This document shows positions 1 through 4,782 of a stretch of DNA of 5,734 bases, piece after piece. Source of the stretch: Streptococcaceae bacterium (GTDB taxonomy: Bacteria > Bacillota > Bacilli > Lactobacillales > Streptococcaceae); NCBI GenBank assembly GCA_031270215.1, contig JAISYB010000181.1, forward strand, positions 1-5,734, read 5' to 3'. The notes beneath the pieces were generated by a model, which ran no database searches, had not been told where the DNA came from, and saw only the letters and a list, made by a program, of their open reading frames with translations. The translations under genes and the position numbers were made by a program. The number at the start of each line of letters is the position of its first letter. The first letter of the stretch is position 1.

Positions 1-182
1 CCGATAATACTGTATAGATTTGGATAAATTTGTGAAAGCTCAAGACTCTTTTTAATCGTTGGATAATCAAAGCCAACAATTGCCATCTCATTAACACCAA
101 GACGTGCCGCATTTTCAATCATTTCCGCTTCAATTCCCGCAAATTCAGCAACATTCAAATGTGTATGTGTATCAAAAAACAT
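1..182 (-). CDS. tatD: TatD-family metal-dependent hydrolase (DNase), N-terminal part only
   Basis: The gene runs off the left edge, so only about 60 N-terminal residues are visible. The protein begins MFFDTHTHLN; the His-x-His pair (residues 6 and 8) is the first metal-binding motif of the TatD/YcfH amidohydrolase-fold family, which follows a short first beta strand exactly here. The next stretch, AEMIENAARLGVNEMAIVG followed by FDYPT, matches the usual helix and second strand of the family. Family members are cytoplasmic, divalent-metal-dependent nucleases, about 255-260 residues long, implicated in DNA repair or turnover; the precise substrate here is unknown. The start is an ATG at 182-180 preceded by GGAGG four bases upstream. 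The gene lies downstream of pyrG on the same strand, but a 321-nt repeat-rich gap separates them, so co-transcription is doubtful. The family call is confident; the exact orthologue is less so. Confidence 0.85.
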   Translation of the reverse strand, partial: MFFDTHTHLNVAEFAGIEAEMIENAARLGVNEMAIVGFDYPTIKKSLELSQIYPNLYSII

Positions 183-237
183 AATTCCTCCAGTCAAAAG
201 ACAATTCCGTATCGCAGGTAAGACAAGACTTGTTCTA

Positions 238-265
238 AATCTACAAGCAGAAGCCAGCATCTCAA
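238..265 (-). promoter_or_regulatory. candidate promoter for tatD
   Basis: On the minus strand TTGAGA (265-260, one mismatch to the -35 consensus) is followed after 16 bp by TAGATT (243-238, two mismatches to the -10 consensus). It would give a leader of about 50 nt before the tatD ribosome binding site. This is a pattern match only. It lies inside the repeat-rich gap between two of the repeat copies. Confidence 0.35.
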
Positions 266-345
266 GTAAAGGTGACTACAGCTAGCCCCTGCGGTATATT
301 ACGCCTAAAGCTACAGTCGGTACGTAGCAAGACAAGCGGTATTCT

Positions 346-357
346 CCCCCCCCCCCC
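346..357. repeat. homopolymer run of 12 C (12 G on the minus strand)
   Basis: Twelve consecutive C occur in an otherwise AT-rich genome, inside the noncoding repeat cluster and upstream of tatD on its sense strand. Runs of this length are prone to slipped-strand length change. No reading frame that looks real crosses it, and it is not positioned between the candidate tatD -35 and -10 boxes, so any effect would be on leader or spacer DNA. The exact length could also be a sequencing or assembly uncertainty. Confidence 0.9.
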
Positions 358-363
358 GCAAGC

Positions 364-385
364 AAATAGAACTATAGTCCTATTT
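364..385. repeat. 22-bp near-perfect palindrome flanked by CAAGC direct repeats
   Basis: AAATAG (364-369) and CTATTT (380-385) are exact reverse complements, and the centre ACTATAGT (371-378) is itself a perfect palindrome. The only mismatch is the A370/C379 pair. The element is flanked on both sides by CAAGC (359-363 and 386-390). The half of it reading ACTATAGTCCTATTT overlaps the weakest copy of the local repeat. It may be a protein-binding site or simply part of the repeat's own structure; no function can be assigned. Confidence 0.5.
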
Positions 386-503
386 CAAGCAAGGCAAAGC
401 TATAGTCGTATCGCAGCGGTGCGGTATCCGAACCTGAAAATCTATATTCAGTATCGCAGGCGAGTTCAGCTATCATAGTAGTTAAACATTCCGTAAGTCC
501 AAC

Positions 504-2099
504 TTAGTTGACTGCTGCCTTGATAAATTCTTTGTAAAGACCTTCTGGACGATTTGGACGACTGGTTAACTCTGGGTGATATTGACAAGCGACAAAGAAT
601 TTATGCCCCGTTAATTCAACGATTTCAACTAAGCGATTGTCTGGTGAAACACCTGAGAATACCAAGCCGAATTGTTCAAATTGTTCACGAAATTGATTGT
701 TAAACTCATAACGGTGACGGTGACGTTTTTGGATAACCTCTGCATCTTGATAAGCATGCGCAGTAGCTGTTCCCTTCTTGATTTTAGCAGGGTAAAGCCC
801 TAGACGAAGCGTTCCGCCCATATCCTCAACGTCCTGCTGATCTGCCATAAGATCAATGATATTATACGGCGTTTCTGGATTAAGCTCTGCTGAATTAGCA
901 CCCTTTAAGCCGACAACATTGCGAGCAAACTCAACACAGGTCAACTGCATGCCTAAGCAAATTCCAAGCATTGCAACATCATTTTCACGTGCATAGCGAA
1001 TCGCTTCAATCTTGCCCTCAGTCCCTCTTGGTCCAAAGCCGCCCGGAACGATAATCCCATCAGCATCCTTAAGCAAATCAGCAACATTTTCTGCCGTCAC
1101 ATCATTGGCATTAATCCATTTCAAATCAATCTCGGCATCATTGGCATAGCCTGCGTGCTTTAATGCTTCAACAACGGATAAATACGCATCCGGCAGTTCA
1201 ACATATTTCCCAACTAACGAAATTTTAACTGTTCGTTTGAGATTCATCACCTTATCGACCATTGTTGACCATTCGGTCATATCAGCCTGTGGCACATCAA
1301 GCTTCAGATGATCACAGACAATCTGATCCATACTTTGCGCTTGGAGGTTCAATGGAATTTGGTACAAATGCTCCACATCTCGTGATTCAATGACCGCCTC
1401 TGGTGCAACGTCACAAAACTGCGCTAGCTTGTCCTTAATCCCCTGCTCAACCGGAAGCTCTGTACGAATGACAAGCATATTTGGTTGAATACCTAAGCCA
1501 CGCAGCTCTTTAACGGAATGTTGAGTGGGTTTAGTTTTCATCTCTCCAGCAGCCTTTAGATAAGGCAAAAGTGTTGTGTGGATATACATCACATTATCAC
1601 TACCAACATCTGCCTTCATCTGACGCAAAGCTTCTAAAAATGGTAAAGATTCAATATCACCAACCGTTCCTCCGACTTCGGTAATAATCACGTCACTATC
1701 AGTTGTAGCTGCCGCACGCGTGATTTTTTCCTTCAAAGCATTGGTAATATGCGGAATCACCTGAACTGTTGCGCCAAGATACTCACCCTTACGCTCCTTG
1801 CGCAATACCTCTGAGTAAATCTTACCAGTTGTTACATTGGAGTATTTATTTAAATTAATATCAATAAAACGTTCGTAATGCCCTAAATCTAAGTCTGTTT
1901 CTGCGCCGTCATCTGTCACATAGACCTCACCATGCTGGTAAGGGCTCATTGTCCCCGGATCAACATTGATATATGGATCAAATTTTTGAATCGTCACCTT
2001 CAAGCCTCTGTTTTTTAGTAAACGACCAAGAGATGCCGCAACAATACCTTTCCCAATCGAAGATACAACGCCGCCTGTTACAAAAATATATTTTGTCAT
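504..2099 (-). CDS. pyrG: CTP synthase (glutamine-hydrolysing)
   Basis: The product makes CTP from UTP using ATP and glutamine-derived ammonia, the last step of de novo pyrimidine nucleotide synthesis, in the cytoplasm. It is 531 residues long, usual for bacterial PyrG. The N-terminal synthetase domain (about 1-265) opens with YIFVTGGVVSSIGKG, the nucleotide-binding loop, followed by QKFDPYINVDPGTM and GAETDLDLGHYERF. The C-terminal class I glutamine amidotransferase domain (about 290-531) has the oxyanion-loop region PGGFGPRG, the nucleophile elbow GICLGMQ with Cys381, and YHPEL with His508 and Glu510, so the triad is complete. An in-frame TTG one codon upstream is possible, but the ATG at 2099 sits 6 nt after AGGAG, whereas the TTG would sit only 3 nt away. 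The gene lies after rpoE with its own promoter and an attenuator in the 135-nt gap. No clear terminator follows its stop. Confidence 0.98.
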   Translation of the reverse strand: MTKYIFVTGGVVSSIGKGIVAASLGRLLKNRGLKVTIQKFDPYINVDPGTMSPYQHGEVYVTDDGAETDLDLGHYERFIDINLNKYSNVTTGKIYSEVLRKERKGEYLGATVQVIPHITNALKEKITRAAATTDSDVIITEVGGTVGDIESLPFLEALRQMKADVGSDNVMYIHTTLLPYLKAAGEMKTKPTQHSVKELRGLGIQPNMLVIRTELPVEQGIKDKLAQFCDVAPEAVIESRDVEHLYQIPLNLQAQSMDQIVCDHLKLDVPQADMTEWSTMVDKVMNLKRTVKISLVGKYVELPDAYLSVVEALKHAGYANDAEIDLKWINANDVTAENVADLLKDADGIIVPGGFGPRGTEGKIEAIRYARENDVAMLGICLGMQLTCVEFARNVVGLKGANSAELNPETPYNIIDLMADQQDVEDMGGTLRLGLYPAKIKKGTATAHAYQDAEVIQKRHRHRYEFNNQFREQFEQFGLVFSGVSPDNRLVEIVELTGHKFFVACQYHPELTSRPNRPEGLYKEFIKAAVN

Positions 2100-2137
2100 C
2101 AAATTCTCCTTTAAAAAATTTAGGGTAGTAAATCAAG

Positions 2138-2163
2138 AAAACTCCCTATCACAGATAGGGAGC
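2138..2163 (-). terminator. pyrG leader attenuator (intrinsic terminator)
   Basis: On the minus strand CTCCCTATC and GATAGGGAG form a perfect 9-bp stem with a 3-nt TGT loop, followed by TTTTCTT. The stem can extend by a G-T pair and several A-T pairs into the T run. It lies 24 nt downstream of the predicted GGGC start and about 40 nt before the pyrG ribosome binding site. The upstream arm carries GCTCCC, the target for a G-extended transcript 5' end. In the mechanism established for Bacillus pyrG, low CTP lets RNA polymerase stutter at the initial GGG; the added G residues pair with this pyrimidine arm, block the hairpin and allow read-through. It should also stop transcripts arriving from rpoE, which lack that G-rich end. 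Confidence 0.85.
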
Positions 2164-2186
2164 TTTCATTTAACCGTTATGGTGCC

Positions 2187-2224
2187 CGAAAACTATACTA
2201 CATGAAAAAGTAGGAAATAGTCAA
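2187..2224 (-). promoter_or_regulatory. pyrG promoter and GGGC transcription start
   Basis: TTGACT (2224-2219) and TAGTAT (2200-2195) are separated by 18 bp. The GGGC starting at 2187 falls at the eighth base after the -10 box, a normal start distance. Beginning the transcript with GGG followed by C is the diagnostic feature of CTP-sensitive pyrG leaders, because the polymerase slips on the CCC template while waiting for CTP. The -35 box is only 13 nt from the rpoE stop codon. A TATAGT two bases further down is an alternative -10 but would need a 21-bp spacer. Confidence 0.75.
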
Positions 2225-2237
2225 GAAATTTCATCAA

Positions 2238-2822
2238 TTAATTTTCAATATCCTCATCTAAAGCGTCTTCGTCCTCTTCATCAAGAAGTACTTCCTCATC
2301 ATCTGCATCAACAACGATTTCCTTTAGGTCACTGTCATAGGCGACAATCTCCTCATCTTCATCATCATCAACATCTTTATCTGTAATATCTTCGTCCTCT
2401 TCATCATGAAACTCATCATCATCTTCTGGATCGTCATCATTGTAGTCAATAACATCATCATCAGGTGAGTTGATAAACGCATTAATCTTACCATTGCGCT
2501 TCTTACGCTTTTTGGTGATCTCTTCGTCATCATCTTCTTCTAAATGAGTAACTTCTTCATCAATTTCATTAATCGCATACCAAGAACGCAGACCCCATTT
2601 GTTTTCGCCAAGCGAAATAAAGCTACCATCAATATTTAAATCCGTGTAAAATCTTGACAATGTTGCTTTGATTTCTGTATCTGTTTTACCCAGATACTCC
2701 TGAATAACATTGACTAAATCATTAAAATACATTTCTTTATTTTCTTGTTCTAATAAAGCATGGGCAACCTCAATCATTGAAAGTTCTTCTTTGTTTTGTC
2801 CTTTAAACACATTAATCTTCAA
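2238..2822 (-). CDS. rpoE: DNA-directed RNA polymerase delta subunit
   Basis: This is the Gram-positive accessory polymerase subunit that speeds core recycling, displaces RNA and shapes promoter selectivity with the initiating NTP. It is not the ECF sigma factor also called RpoE. The 194-residue product has three visible parts. Residues 1-90 form a HARE-HTH-type globular domain (ELSMIEVAHALLEQ, MYFNDLVNVIQEYLG, SLGENKWGLRSWY). Next comes a short basic tract, KKRKKRNGK, at 104-112. From about 119 to the end is a very acidic, presumably disordered Asp/Glu tail, as in the Bacillus protein. The start is taken as TTG at 2822-2820: GGAG lies 7 nt upstream and the protein then begins MKINVF, like known delta subunits. 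The in-frame ATG 14 codons upstream lies within the -10 box of the gene's promoter and cannot be used from that transcript. The gene precedes pyrG, as in many Firmicutes. Confidence 0.95.
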   Translation of the reverse strand: MKINVFKGQNKEELSMIEVAHALLEQENKEMYFNDLVNVIQEYLGKTDTEIKATLSRFYTDLNIDGSFISLGENKWGLRSWYAINEIDEEVTHLEEDDDEEITKKRKKRNGKINAFINSPDDDVIDYNDDDPEDDDEFHDEEDEDITDKDVDDDEDEEIVAYDSDLKEIVVDADDEEVLLDEEDEDALDEDIEN

Positions 2823-2862
2823 GTGGGCACTCCTTTTTTCTTTTAAATTCTTCGCTCTTATC

Positions 2863-2891
2863 ATTATAGAGATAGTTCAGCTTTTAGTCAA
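2863..2891 (-). promoter_or_regulatory. rpoE promoter
   Basis: TTGACT (2891-2886) and a perfect TATAAT (2868-2863) are spaced by 17 bp. It is the strongest consensus promoter in the window. The transcript should start near 2856, giving a leader of about 30 nt with GGAG before the TTG start codon. The upstream in-frame ATG (2864-2862) overlaps the -10 box, which decides the start choice. Confidence 0.85.
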
Positions 2892-2901
2892 ACAAAGCTG
2901 A
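2877..2901. promoter_or_regulatory. 8-bp inverted repeat embracing the rpoE -35 box
   Basis: TCAGCTTT (2877-2884) and AAAGCTGA (2894-2901) are exact reverse complements separated by 9 bp; the 9-bp centre contains the whole -35 hexamer (2886-2891). No T run follows on either strand, which argues against an intrinsic terminator. The placement would suit a repressor operator, but no regulator can be named and chance cannot be excluded. Confidence 0.4.
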
Positions 2902-2928
2902 GTTTTGAAGTCATTGTCATTAAAACAC

Positions 2929-2950
2929 CAAGTTTTCGATGCGAAGCTTG
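2929..2950 (-). terminator. weak candidate terminator after the response regulator gene
   Basis: On the minus strand CAAG-C-TTCG, loop CAT, CGAA-AA-CTTG folds into an imperfect hairpin with an internal loop, followed by GTGTTTTAATG. It is the only hairpin seen between the regulator stop codon and the rpoE promoter. The stem is weak and the T run short, so termination would be partial at best. Confidence 0.3.
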
Positions 2951-3011
2951 AACTAAAATTAAGTGCGGACATTCATCTCGGCTTTGAAAAAGTATGTTTT
3001 TTTGCTTTAAT

Positions 3012-3731
3012 TCACTCAGCCTTTTGAAAAAAGAGCTTTAAATCATTAAAAACTCGGCGTGATAATGGAACACTAAAGCGTTCAAATTCGACCTCTTTAG
3101 TTTGACCATTTAAAAATTTAATTTCTGCCAAATTAATAATATGATTTTTAGTGCCAAGATAAAAGCTATTGCAAGACTTTAACCTGTCCCTCCAATATTT
3201 CAACCGGCGTTTATCGGCAAAATAGCTATTGTCCGCCAAATAAAAATCAGAATTTCTGCCGAAGGATTCCACATAAACAATTTCCTTAAACCAAATACGC
3301 CTAATCTCTTCACTCTTAGAAACCAAGGTTAATTGCTGCTCTGATAAATACTCAAGATAGCTCTCTATCACCTCGACAACGTCCCCCTTATCAAGCGGTT
3401 TATCTAAAAAACGAAACGCTTGATGCCGTAAGCTCTCTTTAGTTCGTTCAATTAAGCATGATGCATAAATAATTTTAGTGTCAATTTGTCGCTTTTTTAA
3501 CTCGTCTGCCAAATTAAAACCGTCTATTCCAGGCATTTCAATATCTAAAAATAATAAATCAAAGGATTCACTGCTGTCCAAAAAATCAATTGCGCTTAAA
3601 AATGTTGAAATCCTCGTTCCTTGAATTGATAGTTGATTAAGCACATCTATAATCAAGTTTTTCTGTTCTTGCAGTACGTTTAATTGGTCATCACAAAGCG
3701 CAATGCGTAATATTGTATCAGTCATCACCAT
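3012..3731 (-). CDS. LytTR-family response regulator transcription factor
   Basis: This is a two-component DNA-binding regulator of 239 residues, typical for the AgrA/ComE/LytR type. The receiver domain covers about 8-128: acidic pair Asp14-Asp15 (ALCDDQ), phospho-acceptor Asp63 in FLDIEMPGIDG, Ser91 in IIYAS at the conserved Ser/Thr position, and Lys111 in FLDKP. All key residues are present, so it should be phosphorylatable. The C-terminal LytTR domain covers about 138-237, with IVYVES, a FYLGTKNHIINLAEI block (matching the family's F.R.HKS.IVN pattern) and SVPLSRR near the end. The first ATG (3731) is only 4 nt after GGAG; the GTG at codon 2 or ATG at codon 3 are possible alternatives. No histidine kinase, peptide precursor or transporter lies beside it, so its signal and targets are unknown. 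Family members often control bacteriocin, competence or virulence genes, but nothing here supports a choice. Confidence 0.93.
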   Translation of the reverse strand: MVMTDTILRIALCDDQLNVLQEQKNLIIDVLNQLSIQGTRISTFLSAIDFLDSSESFDLLFLDIEMPGIDGFNLADELKKRQIDTKIIYASCLIERTKESLRHQAFRFLDKPLDKGDVVEVIESYLEYLSEQQLTLVSKSEEIRRIWFKEIVYVESFGRNSDFYLADNSYFADKRRLKYWRDRLKSCNSFYLGTKNHIINLAEIKFLNGQTKEVEFERFSVPLSRRVFNDLKLFFQKAE

Positions 3732-3758
3732 TTATCTCCATCATTCATTGTTTAAAAT

Positions 3759-3767
3759 ATTATAACA
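3759..3767 (-). promoter_or_regulatory. extended -10 promoter of the response regulator gene
   Basis: TGTTATAAT (3767-3759) is a perfect extended -10 element, about 28 bp upstream of the first ATG. No good -35 is present at 16-18 bp (best TATTCA), as is usual for extended -10 promoters. The rest of the gap to the next gene (3768-3944) is AT-rich. It contains an 8-bp direct repeat AATTAATA around 3831-3850 but no gene or convincing terminator. Confidence 0.6.
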
Positions 3768-3944
3768 TTATTTTATTAACATGAATATCTACTAAAACAA
3801 TAATTTCGATAACCAGATAAACATGATAGCAATTAATATTAAATTAATAATAAAAAATGAAGAATAATACAGCTATAACGAGGTAATTTTCGTCAGGTCG
3901 CTTCTGTTACTAAGAGATATAACTATCACCGTATACATACACAT

Positions 3945-4310
3945 TTAGCCTAAACTAATAAGCATTAGCCAGCAGATAAAATAAACGACTAGCGTAAAGA
4001 GAAATGTTAAACGCCAAAACATCTTAAAAAATTTACCATAGAAAAATTCGCCATAATAATAAATCTGAAAGGCGATCACCACAAGTGAAATTAAAAGTAA
4101 GGATAGCGCAAAATTAGGTAAAATCGAGTTAGTAAAAGCACGTCTTGTCATTTCAAAAATACCGAAAATCAAGAAAAAAGTTGCAATGTCAGGCGCATTG
4201 ATTTTAGAAAATTTGGTTTTTGCCGTCAAAAAGCGAAGCGTAAATTGGCTAGCTACCAAGATAATCATTGGAAAAATAAACCAAAAGAATAACGTTAAAA
4301 ATTTAAACAT
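3945..4310 (-). CDS. DUF3397-like small integral membrane protein
   Basis: The product is 121 residues with four predicted membrane segments, at about 2-28, 40-54, 63-86 and 97-119, and no signal peptide. Short loops contain basic residues (TAKTKFSKIN at 29-38, TRR at 55-57). The motif APDIATFFLIFGI (39-51) and the closing GKFFKMFWRLTFLFTLVVYF (92-111) resemble the DUF3397 family of Lactobacillales membrane proteins, whose function is unknown. This family call is from memory of the pattern, not a search. The start is ATG 4310, preceded by AAGGA with a 6-nt spacer. An in-frame ATG 18 codons further upstream overlaps the likely -10 box and lacks a good ribosome binding site. The next gene on the strand is the LytTR regulator, 213 nt away with its own promoter, so a functional link is not implied. 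Confidence 0.75.
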   Translation of the reverse strand: MFKFLTLFFWFIFPMIILVASQFTLRFLTAKTKFSKINAPDIATFFLIFGIFEMTRRAFTNSILPNFALSLLLISLVVIAFQIYYYGEFFYGKFFKMFWRLTFLFTLVVYFICWLMLISLG

Positions 4311-4354
4311 AATAAATCCTTCTCTAAACATTTTGATGTGTTTGAACTTCCTAT

Positions 4355-4363
4355 ATAGTAACA
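4355..4363 (-). promoter_or_regulatory. candidate extended -10 promoter for the DUF3397-like gene
   Basis: TGTTACTAT (4363-4355) has the TGn extension and a four-of-six -10 hexamer. The best -35 at 17 bp is TTCAGC, weak. It lies about 45 bp upstream of the chosen ATG and overlaps the alternative upstream ATG, in keeping with the shorter protein. Confidence 0.4.
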
Positions 4364-4443
4364 TAATTTGCTTAATTGCTGAAATAATCCTAGTAAGATC
4401 TGTCTGTTTTATACTTTGTCTATCATATTTTCTTCAGAGAAAT

Positions 4444-4680
4444 CTAGCTGTGAACTCCATACAGTGCTTCTTTTAACGTTCGTGATAATAGGGACAAATA
4501 GTGTTGACTTGCCAACGCCTAAGCGGGAGGCGCATTGCCACTAGCTTTTCCACACCCCACTAAAGCGGCAACTTTATTGCCTAGAAAGCGATAAATTTCC
4601 AGAACATTTGCTTTTCAAATGCTGTCAATTTCCTAATGTCGTCCATGAAATACTGCGATTTCTCAAAAATCATGGAGTTA
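4444..4680 (-). pseudogene. possible decayed coding sequence of unknown identity
   Basis: No intact gene lies between the DUF3397-like gene and proB, but the minus strand contains protein-like fragments in shifted frames. Positions 4673-4581 read as 30 residues (MIFEKSQYFMDDIRKLTAFE, then KQMF). From 4614 another frame reads NVLEIYRFLGNKVAALVG followed by GKASGNAPPA. One TAG at 4521-4519 interrupts it, then it continues ALASQHYLSLLSRTLKEALY to a stop at 4446-4444. Just upstream, ending at the TAA at 4680-4678, the same frame reads NTFSVRAAKEQEAGYIILNN. Joining these would need two compensating frameshifts and loss of one stop, giving an old gene of about 100 codons. I do not recognise the family. 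The upstream fragment also covers the present proB promoter. The reading may be chance, hence the low confidence. Confidence 0.3.
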
Positions 4681-4724
4681 TTTTACTAGATTGTTGAGGA
4701 TTATATATCCTGCTTCTTGTTCTT

Positions 4725-4754
4725 TTGCAGCGCGGACGGAAAATGTGTTAAAAT
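4725..4754 (+). promoter_or_regulatory. proBA promoter
   Basis: TTGCAG (4725-4730) and TAAAAT (4749-4754) are 18 bp apart, and TGT directly before the -10 makes it an extended -10. Transcription would start near 4761, only about 22 nt before the proB ATG. Such a short leader leaves no room for a T-box or other riboswitch, unlike the T-box-controlled proline genes of some Bacillus species. Confidence 0.65.
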
Positions 4755-4782
4755 CAGTTATACCAAAGATTGAGGAAAATAT

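Larger units (their letters stand above)
196..460. repeat. cluster of about five diverged copies of a ~23-bp unit
   Basis: The gap between pyrG and tatD (183-503) has no convincing gene but is full of related short sequences. Written on the plus strand, the shared core is close to CTATAGTCCGTATCGCAGG, usually preceded by AAAG or AAAA. Copies lie near 196-218, 306-328, 370-389 (weakest), 396-417 and 437-460. GTATCGCAG occurs exactly at 209-217, 408-416 and 451-459. A second short word, GCGGTAT, occurs at 291-297, 336-342 and 421-427. AAGACAAG follows the first two good copies. Spacing is irregular (about 25 to 110 bp), so this is not a CRISPR or a simple tandem array. The composition is richer in GC than the flanking noncoding DNA. 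Identity and function are unknown; it could be a decayed cluster of a small dispersed repeat. Confidence 0.6.

Noticed and set aside
194..470. CRISPR array or CRISPR remnant
   Set aside because: Repeat copies diverge strongly and spacing ranges from about 25 to 110 bp; no cas gene is nearby.
272..478. Open frame of 68 codons on the plus strand through the repeat cluster
   Set aside because: It crosses the C12 run, has no ribosome binding site, opposes both neighbours and its residues reflect the repeats (Arg/Ser/Tyr-rich) rather than a protein family.
2324..2533. Met/Lys-rich 69-codon frame on the minus strand inside rpoE
   Set aside because: It is a frame-shifted reading of the GAT-rich acidic tail (ATG and AAG out of frame) with no start signals.
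2710..2901. 63-codon plus-strand frame opposite the rpoE start
   Set aside because: It is antisense to the conserved N-terminal domain of delta and its promoter; no ribosome binding site.
3732..3820. LytTR binding sites (paired GTT-centred direct repeats) upstream of the regulator gene
   Set aside because: Several GTT words occur, but their distances (9, 15, 18 and 14 bp) do not give the roughly two-helical-turn spacing expected for LytTR half-sites.
4186..4476. 96-codon plus-strand frame
   Set aside because: Half of it is antisense to the DUF3397-like membrane protein and the rest is AT-rich noncoding DNA; no start signals or family features.
4515..4576. Small hairpins CGCCT/AGGCG and GGCAA/TTGCC as terminators
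   Set aside because: Stems are only 5 bp and neither is followed by a T run on either strand.
4700..4782. T-box riboswitch upstream of proB, suggested by GCAGCGCGGACGG
   Set aside because: The T-box core AGGGTGGTACCGCG is absent, no terminator follows, and this sequence lies between the -35 and -10 boxes of the predicted promoter.
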